A stretch of DNA of 64,000 bases from Mytilisepta virgata (lineage: Eukaryota; Mollusca; Bivalvia; Mytilida; Mytilidae), in assembly GCA_028015205.1 (NCBI GenBank), contig CM051519.1:91533539-91597538 (forward strand), read 5' to 3'. Below the pieces are notes generated by a model. The model was not told the DNA's origin. It saw only the letters and a list, made by a program, of their open reading frames with translations, and made no database searches. The translations under genes and the position numbers were made by a program. Shown here one piece after another: positions 35,601 through 45,085 of this stretch. The first letter of the stretch is position 1; every line of letters starts with the position of its first letter.

Positions 35601-36696
35601 CCCGAGCATGATGTATCTGTTTAATTACACCGGATGTCAAAATAAAATGTGCCCATCTTCAAACGCTTATACTAAAACGCAGTGATGATGTAGACATTTC
35701 AAGTGTACAGTCGGATATTAGAATTTTTCGCAAATACCACGGCAGAGGGTAAAAAGTGCAAATACATTTTGGCAAATACCCCGCTGCCTCCGAAATCGTT
35801 TGTGTAGCATAATATTTGTGAAGAATACCCCTCTAATGAACCAATCAGATTACAGCATTCTTATTTAAGGTTATTCTTTGATACCAATTTTGAAGCACAA
35901 GATATGTCCCTTTCATCGCTTTACGACTCATCAGTTGTGCTCAAGGCCTAAAATGTTGAAAACCAAATTCAAAAGGTTGAAGAGCAAATTCAAAAATACC
36001 AAAATGTCCAAAAGGGTGAAGCCAAAATTATCTAAGGAAAGAGAAACATGTAAAAACTAATATCGAACGCTGTTGAAACTAATACCTTTGAAAAACTCCC
36101 AAATAAATTAGTCTCACCTATGTGAATAGTGAACCACTACAAATAGAAAGTTTATTTACTATGAAGCAGTCCTAAATAAAGTATTAAACCTATAATTAAT
36201 AAGAATTCTATTATAGTGAAATTATATCTCACTTTATATATAGCTAACAACTCAGAATTTGATGATATCTTGAGAAAGAAAAGAACTTTGCTTTGTGTTT
36301 TGTTATTTTATACAAATAGTCCGACTTCAAATGACATTTGCCTTTTAACCATGGCAAAAAAACAATAGGATTAAAAGCCATACTATGTTAGAGGACTCTC
36401 AGACAAAAAATGCTGTGATGATTTTCGTGTAATTTATGATTTTTTTTACATAAAAGTGTGTCAGTTGGTCATCTTTACAATGTGAATTATTTTCTTTAGA
36501 AATACAATCTGTCGGAACAAAGACATATAAAAAAACAGAAGGACGTTCTTCAAAAATTCCTGTTATTTTTGGTACCGTTTCAGCGATTATCATAGCGGCG
36601 CTTGTGCTGTTGCTTGTTTTCACAATCATACGACACAGACATCGCAATGGTTCTGATCAAGACATGTTTGAGTTTTCTCGAGTTCCAAGAAGTTAA
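23664..36696 (+). CDS. Type I single-pass membrane protein, cysteine-rich ectodomain (unknown family)
   Basis: Coding exons are 23674-23737 (ATG at 23674), 23990-24058, 31997-32190, 32589-32678, 34827-34881 and 36500-36696 (TAA at 36694-36696). Intron phases are 1,1,0,0,1, all GT-AG, giving 222 residues without a break. Residues 1-21 form a hydrophobic signal peptide. Residues 22-176 are an ectodomain with 11 cysteines, including VCFCNC and KCTICDGSC, and sequons NKS and NYT. A membrane helix spans about 177-201 and ends LVLLLVFTII. The 21-residue tail begins RHRHR. I recognise no named domain. The build (secreted start, cysteine-rich phase-1-bounded module, one helix, tiny tail) suggests a surface receptor, co-receptor or adhesion protein without its own signalling domain. 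The second intron is 7.9 kb and almost all minisatellite. The span starts at the acceptor-side 5' UTR at 23664. Confidence 0.75.
23674..23737 (+). CDS. Membrane protein exon 1: start and signal peptide
   Basis: ATG at 23674 follows AGAAA. The encoded MRLARINLVMATMLAVFVEV is a compact hydrophobic signal sequence. The donor is AAGG|GTAATC, one base carried over. The exon is preceded by an acceptor at 23663, so a non-coding exon upstream is likely. Confidence 0.7.
23990..24058 (+). CDS. Membrane protein exon 2
   Basis: The acceptor is CATTTTCAG and the donor is AAAG|GTAATT. The exon has 22 codons, phase 1 on both sides. It encodes CVADTCSHISIPDCMNPG with three cysteines. Confidence 0.7.
24059..24616 (+). 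other. Left part of intron 2 of the membrane protein gene
   Basis: No gene is seen. It holds a short TA/GA simple repeat at about 24221-24247. The minisatellite begins immediately after. Confidence 0.5.
24617..31642 (+). repeat. 7-kb intronic minisatellite, 55-bp and 58-bp units, ~125 copies
   Basis: The 55-bp unit is AGGACTTGTAGAATGTATTG, GTTGTCTAACGGCTATTACC, ACCAATCACAGAACT. The 58-bp unit has TTAGTGTAGAA in place of TTGTAGAA. Recurrent single-base variants (CGACTATT for CGGCTATT, TACTACC for TACCACC, AGATCT for AGAACT, AATAACAG for AATCACAG) mark individual units. Almost every unit contains ATTGG and, 24 bp on, CCAAT, its inverse. It lies wholly within intron 2 of the type I membrane protein gene and there are no spacers. 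Long blocks of units recur, as described under findings. Confidence 0.95.
31997..32190 (+). CDS. Membrane protein exon 3
   Basis: The acceptor is TTTTTCAG, 350 bp after the minisatellite ends; the donor is GAG|GTAATA. The 64 codons include FCNCL, SYSPCLGLL, HCVNYELQFEITF and the sequon NKS. The alternating hydrophobic pattern suggests beta strands. Confidence 0.7.
32589..32678 (+). CDS. Membrane protein exon 4
   Basis: The acceptor is AATTTCAG and the donor is TCG|GTAAGG. The exon has 30 codons, phase 0 at both ends. It encodes a cysteine-free stretch with LDLDKNYTVS, including an N-glycosylation sequon. Confidence 0.7.
33050..33810 (+). repeat. Dispersed repeat with ~160-bp imperfect core, copy 2
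   Basis: It opens with AGAAATACATATTGGGATTG and a CCCCACCTCACG block as at 1055. It then shows units with TTTTAATGGCG, AATTCATCTTGATAAGTG and TTTCGAGATATAAGG as at 2740-3450. It lies in intron 4 of the membrane protein gene. This copy is unsplit and defines the original order of the family. Confidence 0.6.
33811..34826. other. Right part of intron 4 of the membrane protein gene
   Basis: No gene is seen. A small inverted pair, ATACAATTTATTTATAC (about 34248) and GTACAAATAAATTGTATA (about 34304), marks probable old MITE debris. Confidence 0.4.
34827..34881 (+). CDS. Membrane protein exon 5
   Basis: The acceptor is TATTTTAG and the donor is ATGG|GTAAGA. The 18 codons encode IQPKCTICDGSCNLLDDM, a small cysteine cluster (C-x2-C-x3-C). 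Confidence 0.7.
35220..35345 (-). repeat. Dispersed repeat fragment
   Basis: The string ATACCAATCAATCAACGACA, then CAGACAGAACCCCGGACATA and AGAGCACAAGACACAAAGAT, resembles (in reverse) tails of mussel retroelement copies as I recall them. It lies within intron 5 of the membrane protein gene. Confidence 0.3.
35476..35619. repeat. Long hairpin element 2 (144 bp)
   Basis: The arms CAGATAAATCATGCTCGGGA... and ...TCCCGAGCATGATGTATCTG are complementary over most of 60 nt with scattered mismatches. The centre is G/C-rich (GAGCGCAACGGGCGAG). It lies inside intron 5 of the membrane protein gene, so a transcript would contain it. Confidence 0.85.
35905..36060 (-). mobile_element. Decayed Penelope-type terminal repeat with hammerhead-like core
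   Basis: Read on the minus strand, this resembles the right part of 47160-47320. CTGATGA (35928-35934) is followed by a GTCG-TAAA-GCGAT stem II with a G:U closing pair, then GAAA (35911-35914). The stem III side has lost complementarity, so it is probably inactive. The plus-strand open frame 35878-36060 is a shadow of it. Confidence 0.45.
36500..36696 (+). CDS. Membrane protein exon 6: helix, tail and stop
   Basis: The acceptor is TTCTTTAG. The exon encodes a juxtamembrane basic stretch, one 25-residue hydrophobic helix, then RHRHRNGSDQDMFEFSRVPR-S and TAA. The minus-strand open frame covering this exon is a shadow. Confidence 0.75.
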
Positions 36697-37374
36697 ATGG
36701 CGACGAAGGAAATCTTTTTTCTCGGGTTCATAGCAATTAAAGGATGTCAGTATCCAACAAGTCGAATAATCTTTGTTTATTTGTACTGGCGGAAATTACC
36801 TTGAATCTGAACATGGCAGAAAATATGCTGAGTGTTTTATGCTGCTAAATCGTTTGTTGATACTCCCCGAATTGAAGGTTGATGACAATACAGAAGAAGG
36901 ACACTACTCGATATTCCTGAATGAATTGATGAAAATATACCTGAAGTATTACTTTTTCGGTTTTTGAAGAAATTTATATTTTGAAAATCGGGTAGTTAAT
37001 ATATATTAAAATTTCATTATCTGGAATGGCTAAAAGGAGAAAATCAGACTTATCTACATCAACCTTTTGCAGCCAAATTTCCAAGAAAACTGCATACATA
37101 TCTGTATCATTTTTATTTATCCAAATTTTATTGATTGGGATGACCGCAGATACTCAATTCGTCAAGCTTTTGCCTTATTTGAAGAAAAAACATTTAGGCT
37201 ACATACTAAAACTGTGTTACTAGAATATCATATTGATAAACTTCATGTTAAGATACAATGTATATGAGTTTATTCTTTGACATGGTTATTTCCCTTTACT
37301 GGTACTCTTTATGTCTTTATGAACTGAGAATTCATTGGACTTGACATTTCACCGTACTGTTAATTGGACATGAC

Positions 37375-37600
37375 ATGCTTAAATTTCGGGAGCACCTAAT
37401 GTCACTCCTGGATATTGTTGAATTTCACATTGCTAGTGTTTTTAGTTGTTGTGCCATATTGTATGTGTTTTTATCCCCTGCTGATGAGTTGTCAGTCAAC
37501 GAAATGGCCATGCAGTGCATCAAATTAATTCGGTATTTTGAGATACATTTTATTAATACGAACATAAATAATGAAATAAAAGCGACTGAAAAAAAATCGA
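37375..37600 (+). mobile_element. Mobile-element fragment with hammerhead-like motif
   Basis: The first part (CGGGAGCACCTAATGTCACT and following) resembles the dispersed repeat also seen degenerately at 20185-20370. It is followed by the motif at 37481-37521. It lies in the likely 3' UTR of the upstream gene. The open frames here are incidental. Confidence 0.45.
37481..37521 (+). ncRNA. Hammerhead-like ribozyme motif
   Basis: CTGATGA (37481-37487) is followed by stem II GTTG/CAAC around TCAGT, then GAAA (37501-37504). Stem III starts with A:T, T:A, G:C to 37518-37520, then has two mismatches before a C:G pair. The cleavage-site base would be C37521, giving the permitted NUH triplet AUC. All conserved core bases are present. 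Stem I pairing next to the core is not evident, so activity is uncertain. Confidence 0.5.
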
Positions 37601-38194
37601 TGTGAACTCTAAGAAATCCAAACCTCACATTTTTGGTTTGTGTTTCATGGAGTTTAAATAAATTAGTTTTGGTGTTTTTAACAAAATCGTTACAATATTA
37701 TGTTGTCTGTTGTCAAGAACGTGTTAAGCTAGGACTTGGAAATGCTTTATTTTGTGATATGGACCTTTTTAAATAGTTAATATTATTGTATGAGATTTCA
37801 CATTATTCACCTTTTCATTGAATTTTAAATCTATTAATAAAAGAATTCAATAACAATACACGTATCTAACCTAATGAGCTGCGGGTTTAACAATAAATCT
37901 TATATAAGCATTTATTTGCCTGTTTCTGAATCCCATTCATGTTTATATTTTTGTATTGTACTTTTTGTAATGGGTGTATATATTTTGGAATAAAATATGT
38001 TTGTACTAAATCTGTCTCAAGTTTTGGCTATCAAAACATAGGATTTTACTATCCTACAAGGTGGTATGTGTGACATTTAACTCATTGCTGGATAACCTTC
38101 ACATTCTAAATACAAGATTATGATTTAAGAATTGCATAATTCTTCAATTATCTAATTATAAATTTTAAGCAGTCGCTATGAATGTTTAAATTTG

Positions 38195-38585
38195 GTGAAA
38201 TAATCACTGTAAAGACGACAAATATACCCAAAGAGCAAAACCAAAAACGGCAATCAATTAGACAGACAAACGGGAAGACAAACGAACATCCACAGGCACA
38301 ACAAATAAACATTGAAAATTAAAAAACAATGAACAACACGAACTCCTTTAAAAATCAGTGAGTAGTTCCTGCTCCGTATACGACACTCGTCATGACGTTC
38401 AACAAAGTCAATCCGGTGGTAGTTACAAATCGAAGTGTTACGACAGTGGGAACAGGTCCAACATCATCTTGGATATTGGAACACTGTAACGGTCAATTAA
38501 TTCGTGATGACGATAAAATTTCCTAAGTGATGACATCAACTTATCCCTGATAAAACCCTGGTTAAGAATTTAGACTTAATATCTT
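38195..38585 (-). pseudogene. Fragment of a retroelement 3' part (Penelope-type)
   Basis: It is closely similar to 45376-45775 on the same strand. On the minus strand the coding-like part corresponds to the region after the reverse transcriptase core (DKLMSALKKFYGRHHEFIDR in the longer copy), and the rest is its 3' tail. Frames are broken. Confidence 0.6.
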
Positions 38586-38874
38586 ATTCTGTAAAGCATG
38601 CAGACTTACAATTTTTTTTTAATAGAAATGGATACGTGGTATAAGAATCAATAACAAACAAGATATTAACCAGAAAGTTTGGAGAAGAACAACGTTAAAT
38701 TTTGTCAAATAGCAATGAAAACAATTCTACAAACAGTTGTAACGTGGAAACAACATTTTAAATTTGTAATTATAGAATTCAAGGAGTTCCCATATTTAGG
38801 GTCTTTAAAGCACTTCCTTTGACCTTTGGAAGGACATAGTCATAAAGAATGAAAATCATATAATTAAACATTAA

Positions 38875-39801
38875 TTAAACACTTTTATTTTTTCTTTTTG
38901 AAAATGTTTTCCTTGGAGAACAAATGTGTTTCTTTTCAAAGCCGAACACTTCATAGTCACTTGAATATTTTGAAAATATATAGTTTTCTAATTCGTATTC
39001 ATAATATTTCAAAATTTTCTCCTTAGCACTTGTAGCATGTGGCCGGGTAATTTTGCTAGTTTTATTTGATAAAAGCCATTTTTTAATTTTGTCATTCCAT
39101 GCTCCTATTTTTCTCAATAAGGTTTCAGTGAATGAATCTATATCCGACATTTTACCGATCATTATATCCTTATATAAATGTTTTGGTAGACGTGCCTGAG
39201 AGGTCCAGTGTTCATTTGTGCAACTGTTAGTAAGATTCAAAAATTCTTGAAATGAGCGAACAGTTTTTCCACATAAAACAGTCATGATTTCATCCGTCAA
39301 ACCCTTATCCAAATATGCTGATAGTATTCTTTCTCGTGCTTCTCTTACAAATACTGCCTTAGTCCACGAAGGATCCATCATCAATTTTTCAACATCGCAA
39401 TCTCCATAAGAGGACAGATATTGTAATCCACTTTTCTCTGGAATATGAACATATTTGTTCTTTAATCCTTGTATACGCTGCAGAACACTTTTCCAATAAG
39501 TACACCCTGACTTTTCATTCCAGAAAAATATTAATTTGTACTTTGGAACAACAATAGGTGATGAACCAAGATGCCGTTTCAGCTGTTTAATGTCGCTTTC
39601 CGTTAAATTTCTGAAAGTACAATTTTCCACAGCTGAATGTGAATTGCTAAAATAATCCCTCCAATATCCAAGGTAAACTATGAACTGAATATTCATAGCC
39701 AGCATACTGATTATAGTAACCAACAAGACTCCAAGAAATATGGCACAGTAAATCCATTTCCAATTCATTTTCTGAACATTGCATGTGATCCGGCGGTTCA
39801 T
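38875..39801 (-). CDS. Carbohydrate sulfotransferase (Sulfotransfer_2 family), paralogue 1
   Basis: A Golgi-type enzyme expected to move sulfate from PAPS to a glycan; the acceptor is unknown. ATG at 39801 gives 308 residues; the frame is open a little further but begins right after an in-frame TAG that is also an acceptor (TTTGTAG|GATTTG). The next ATG (39768, 297 residues) aligns with the paralogue's start and may be the true one. A single N-terminal membrane helix (WIYCAIFLGVLLVTIISML) makes it type II. The 5' phosphosulfate loop is WNEKSGCTYWKSVL, the 3' phosphate motif is FVREARERILSAYLDK, and then HWTSQARLP and IGKMSDID follow as in the family. Sequons NCT, NLT and NKT are present. It reads as a single coding exon, probably with a 5' non-coding exon. 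No damage is seen. Confidence 0.88.
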   Translation of the reverse strand: MNRRITCNVQKMNWKWIYCAIFLGVLLVTIISMLAMNIQFIVYLGYWRDYFSNSHSAVENCTFRNLTESDIKQLKRHLGSSPIVVPKYKLIFFWNEKSGCTYWKSVLQRIQGLKNKYVHIPEKSGLQYLSSYGDCDVEKLMMDPSWTKAVFVREARERILSAYLDKGLTDEIMTVLCGKTVRSFQEFLNLTNSCTNEHWTSQARLPKHLYKDIMIGKMSDIDSFTETLLRKIGAWNDKIKKWLLSNKTSKITRPHATSAKEKILKYYEYELENYIFSKYSSDYEVFGFEKKHICSPRKTFSKRKNKSV

Positions 39802-39933
39802 CGACGTTTTCAAATACTTTAGAAGCTCGATACAATGCAAAATTTCATTCAAATCCTACAAATATAAAAGTTATTGTGTTAAGTATTATGGTATCGATTT
39901 AAAATTCGAACATTTCCATACTGTCCCTTTGTT

Positions 39934-41558
39934 AGCTCACCTGGCCAAAGGCCATGTGAGCTTTTGCAATCACTTGGCGTCAGTCGTCCGTTGTAAACTT
40001 TTCACATTTTCATCTTCTCCTCTGAAACCACATTGTCAAATAGAATTAAACTTGGCAGGAAGCATCTATGTAAGGTCCTTTATAAAGATTGCTCATTTCA
40101 TTCCGATCGGACAACAAACATGGCCGTCCTGGGCAATTGTTGTTTCTGGTTGGCTGAGTTTTCAAAGATCGTCTCCTCTGAAACTGCTATGCCAAATGGA
40201 ACGAAACTTGACAGAAAGCATATATGGGGGATCCTTTATAAAGTTTCATCATTTCGTTCCGATCGTACTACAAATATGACCGTAATGGGCAGTTCTTGTT
40301 TCTGATTGGCTGATATAAAAAAATCTTCTCTGAAATCGCTCGGCCAAATGGAACGAAACTTGACATGAAGCATCTGTGGGAGGTTGTTTACAAAGTTTCC
40401 CCATTTCGTCCTAATCGAGCAACAAATATGGCCGCTATGGAAAATTCTTGTTTCTCATTGGTTGATTTAAAAAAAATCTGTGGAACTACTGGGCCAAACG
40501 GAACGAAACTTGGAAGGAAGCATCTATGGGAGGTTCTATACAAAGTTTCCTCATTTTGTCCTGATCAGACTACAAATATGGCCACCATGGACAGTTCTTG
40601 TTTCTGATTGGCTGATATAAAAAACTCAACACAGGACCCTGTGTGGAATTCATTTAAAAATCTTCTTGAATAAAACAACTGGGCCAATTGGAACAAGACT
40701 TGGCAGCAATGGTCGTTAGATGGTCCTCTTTCAGAATTGTGTCCAATGACATGGACTGTCAACCAAGATGGCTGCTTCAGTCATATATAGTTTAACATAG
40801 GATCCGATGGGAAAATTAATTAAAACATCTTCTTATCTGAAACTACTGAGCCAGTTGGAACCAGACTTGGCAGCAATGGTCCTTAGATGGTCATCTGTCA
40901 GAAATGTGTCCGATGACCCAGAATGTCAACTAAGATGGCCGCCACAGCCGAACTTAGTTTTACATAGGACACTATGGGAAAATTCATTAACTAATCTTCT
41001 TGTCTGAAACCACTGAGCCAATTGGAACAAGACTTGGCAGCAGTGGTCCTTAGATGGTCTTCATTCAGAAATATGTCAACCAAGATGGCCGCCACAGCCG
41101 AACATAGTTTAACATTGGGCCCTATGTGATATTCATTAAAAAGGGTGGTTTTTTAACTACTGAGCCAATTGGAACCAATGTTAGCAGCAATGATCTTTAA
41201 ATTGTCCTCTTCAGAATTATAGTCGCTGACCTGGCCTGTCAATCAACATGGCCACCAGAGCTTAACATAAAGCTGAACTTAGTTTAATATAGGACCCTAT
41301 GGGAACATTTAATTTGCAGAGCATCATACCTTATACTTGGCCATTTGGAACCAGACTACTGGCAGCAATGGTCCTCTTTTAGAAATGTGTTTGATAACCT
41401 TGAATGTCAACTAGGATGGCCACCACACCGTAACTTTGTTTAACATTGTACCTGATGGGAAAACCAGCCTAGCTAACTGCTACACTTAAATTTTCAGTCC
41501 CGCTGAAGGTGGAAAAGTTAAAGCCAGGTGAGTGGTACAGGCTCTTGAGAGCCTCTAG
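39934..41558 (+). mobile_element. Pearl/Helentron-like non-autonomous element B
   Basis: It starts with the hairpin AGCTCACcTGGCC-AAA-GGCCAtGTGAGCT (39934-39962), then CACTTGGCGTCAGTCGTCCG. Two unlike cores follow. About four units near 155 bp (40020-40630) carry TTGTTTCTGATTGGCTGATA, and further units of about 147-170 bp (40660-41460) carry CCAAGATGGCCGCCAC and GTTTAACATAGGACCCTATG. It ends with hairpin AGGCTCTTGAGAGCCT (41539-41554) plus CTAG (41555-41558). It lies just upstream of the sulfotransferase and encodes no protein; its short frames are repeat shadows. Confidence 0.8.
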
Positions 41559-41969
41559 TTTATTACTTAGAAGATAACCATCTCTCCTCAACCAATCGAA
41601 AGCCGCTATTGTGAGCTTTAAATTTCATAGTTCATGATTTTCAATGCTTTATGAAATAACATGTATGACGAATTATCGTCGTCTGGGCACTAGAAAAATA
41701 AACATGACAATAATATCCGTGATATTATGAGTGTTTACAAACATACGAAGAAAGAAAAGGTGATTGGGATTCTTCAATTTCATGAAATTAGTTAAATATT
41801 TTTCACATTTGGATTTTTTTTAATTTCATTTTTTGTGTGTTTTACTTCGGAAAATTTGGGGGGGGATTAAATTGCACTGGACTTTCAGTATCTCCCCAAA
41901 AAACTGTTGTTACTGGATTTCAAACAAAAATATATCTAATCTAGCTGGGGTGCCATATGGAACTCTTTT

Positions 41970-42436
41970 CCAACTGGTATGCGTTCTACATTGTGTTTTA
42001 TATAAACGCAATGTAGAACGCATACCAGTCGACTGGTACATATTTCCGCCCCAAAAAACATCTATATAAACGCAATGTAGAACGCATACCAGTCGACTTA
42101 CACATATTTCCGCCCCAAAAACATCTATATAAACACAATGTAGAACGCATACCAGTCAACTGGCACATATTTCCGCCCCAAAAAACATCTATATAAACGC
42201 AATGTAGAACGCATACCAGTCGACTTACACATATTTCCGCCCCAAAAACATCTATATAAACACAATGTAGAACGCATACCAGTCGACTGGTACATATTTC
42301 CGCCCCAAAAACATCTATATAAACACAATGTAGAACGCATACCAGTCGACTTACACATATTTCCGCCCCAAAAACATCTATAATACGAGCAAACACAATT
42401 TATAACGCATACCAGTCGACTGGCACATGTTTTCAC
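41970..42436 (+). repeat. Minisatellite, 63-bp unit, ~7 copies, with inverted first unit
   Basis: Units contain CAATGTAGAACGCATACCAG, TCGACTGG (or TCGACTTAC) and ATTTCCGCCCCAAAAA. Anchors lie at 42009, 42073, 42136, 42200, 42263, 42326 and about 42396. At the left edge, 41973-41993 is the exact 21-nt reverse complement of 42009-42029. The overlapping minus-strand frames translate the repeat and are not supported as genes. Confidence 0.85.
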
Positions 42437-43237
42437 CTAAAAAAAATCTATGATACGAGCTTCTGTGGCTTTACACTTGCATTTTGACGGTATCTTACCA
42501 ATCCTATTCTTTAACATGTTAACTTCCAGTGTCACTTTATTTCGTATATTGATTTTTTTATATAGATAATATTATCGTATGCTGTTTCACTTTATTTGTT
42601 TGCATTGAATTTTGAATCTGTTATTAAAAGACTTTAACAAGATTACATGAGTTTAATAGTATGACCTGGGAATTTAAGAATTATCCGTCTCATGTCTTGG
42701 TTACAAAGCATTGGATTTTAATATCCTTATTTAGATTTAAAAACAAAAAACAAAGCAAAAATGGCATTTAGGCATTTAACTCATTGGTGATTATAATTTA
42801 AGAATTGCATAAATTAAAAAAATTAAATTATCTAATCATGCATTTTTTTAAGCATTCGCTATAGGTATTTAAAATTCGATAAAATAATATGGTATGATCG
42901 TTTGGTAAGTAATGCGTTCAAATGAGATATACAGTCACATTACCTCTAAGTAGAAAAAAAATTGGTAAAAAATTGGAGAAATTTAAAAAATATTGAGTAA
43001 ATGTGATTGAATAAGTTTACACTTACCTAATTTAAAAAATACAGAGATGCTGCAACCCAAACTGATTTAACAAAAGTACGAATTTTCGAAGAAAGTTTTA
43101 CGTCGTGACAGTTTTTCTCGTTTTCTGTAATTTGTTTTGTCGCATCTGCTTCGTCATTTAAATATGAATTCAAAGACATTTTAAGTCTAAAGGATCAATT
43201 AACACATTTTTGTCAATATGTTAATCATAATTTAGAT
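42437..43237. other. No gene seen
   Basis: AT-rich sequence without protein-like frames or arrays. Confidence 0.45.
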
Positions 43238-43984
43238 ATACTCTCCTCTCCATGGTTACTATTGATTTAATTGTGACAAGTCCATAATGAGTATTGTTCA
43301 TTGTGTCAAAACTTTATCATTTTAAAGAAATTAAATTTATCACTAAAAAAGTTACACAATTTCAAGCAAAGTGCCGTAAAAACGATATTATTTGTACAAA
43401 ATTAATTTACATGACTGAAAATTAGATCGTAATTATGTAGTTATCAACTTGAAAATATCAAAATTCAAAAAGAGTTGTATTTATGTAGAAACTGGAAAAC
43501 CCGTTTTCCGATGCTTTTTATAAAGAAGACAAATATGTATTCAAAGTTATCTGACTTTCACACAATTGAGGACGTCATATCTTTTAAACTACTTAAGCGA
43601 ACATAATTTTTTTTTGGCTTAAGGTAGGAGGTACCTAAATACGCTAAATTACGGATTTTCATGAAATTTTAAATGCAGCTAGAACATTCGAAACAGCATC
43701 TAAATATCGAAAAATTCTTATATTTAGCTTTTATATTTCTTCAATAAGGTTGGTTTAAATTCATTTAACTGTAGATTTCATATAAAAAAAACTATCGAAA
43801 AAAGTAATAATTTCACTTTAAATCGTCATTTCTCAAAAATTAATACCTATAATTTTCTATAAAGACGACATGTTATTGCTTTCGACATTTTCGTTTCAAT
43901 GATACTAAATAATAATATGGTCGCCAACTTCGTTTTCGTTGTGGAAATCATTCAACTACAGGTCCTGTCTGTAAAAACACAAAA
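43238..43984 (+). repeat. Duplicated blocks A and B, first copy
   Basis: Block A (43238-43534, from CTCCTCTCCATGGTTACTAT) recurs at 45086-45380. Block B (43535-43984, with AAGGTAGGAGGTACCTAAAT) recurs at 47495-47955 and, inverted and more diverged, at about 48470-48735. Here A and B are adjacent, which defines the ancestral order. Confidence 0.75.
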
Positions 43985-45082
43985 ATGATATTCATATTGA
44001 TGAGGACAAATGTTTTTTACTGATTTATCTATTGCAGCAGGGGACATATGGTTACTTGTAGCAATCTTGATAAACTTCGGTCAGACATCTACCATGCTGT
44101 ATAAGAAAATTTGATAGATTTCAGTCAGTTAACTACGGATTTAGTTTACTGTGTACGCTAAACTTACAATACTGTATACATTTCGACAGGAAAAAAATGA
44201 GTTTTGTAAGGATGATAATTTTCATGTGAATTATTAGAAGACTCCAGAAATTTTGTAATTTTTCATTTTGATGTTAAAACAATGATTTTGTAAATAGGGG
44301 ACACAATAAGTATTTGTCAAGATTAGACAGGGTTTGTTCTAGAAAAATTTAAACTGAAAAAAACATTAAATTGTTAATAATAAAAATAAATGCTGGTAGT
44401 TTGGATGTGAATTGGTTAATTCTAATAAATAATTTAGAATAAGGAATAGCTAGGAACTTGTTTTTTAGTAGAGTTTAAAAATTAATTAAATAGCTTCCAG
44501 TATACATTTTATTAAGGCAGCTTTGTTTTATGTAAATCTTTGTATTTATTGTCGCGTGTTTAGTCATGCAAAGCTTTAGAAGGGTAACGAAGTGTCTAGA
44601 GTATTATTGAGTGGGAAGTATTAAATTTATGGTAAATTTAGAATTTATCTATCAGGTATCTCATTTTCAACTTCTTGCATGGTAGCAGACAAAATTTTCA
44701 GAGCAACTATATTTGAGAATATTTATAAGTGCATTTTTCAGTATTCTATACGTGGAAATCGATTATCAGGTTCTAAGTTCAAATTATTATCATAATGTGT
44801 ATTTACTGTCTTAAAATATCTCACTTCTTTTTTCACTAATTGTATTGATTTTTATTAAAGTTATCTGATTTTATGCATTTAAGTTGACAACTCCATTTGA
44901 CATTTTCTTTTGTCTTTTTTTTATAAAATTATCTTTTTAAGGTTTAATTACAATCAAAGTCTATAATTACAGATGTGTACACATACTTTTTCTATTTTTC
45001 CTAAACAGTTATTTGACATTTTTTGCTCTCATAGGTGTGAATAAAATCTGTCAGTCTCCAAACTGATGAGCATTATAAAAAA
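43985..45082 (+). repeat. Duplicated segment, copy 2 (candidate 3' UTR retrocopy)
   Basis: About 1.1 kb closely matches 18793-19897, including its AATAAA (45040-45045) and trailing A run. It sits between block B and the second copy of block A. I see no clear target-site duplication at its edges, which weakens the retrocopy reading. Confidence 0.7.
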
Positions 45083-45085
45083 TTA

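Larger units (their letters stand above)
36697..38011 (+). other. Probable 3' UTR of the type I membrane protein gene
   Basis: No coding sequence is supported. Candidate polyadenylation signals AATAAA lie at 37575-37580, 37836-37841 and 37989-37994. Use of any but the first would place the hammerhead-like motif at 37481-37521 well inside the mRNA; the first would place it 50 nt upstream of the signal. Confidence 0.4.

Noticed and set aside
41998..42436. Repeat protein of 103-132 residues on the minus strand
   Set aside because: It is the translated 63-bp minisatellite; two overlapping frames stay open equally, as expected of a repeat rather than a gene.
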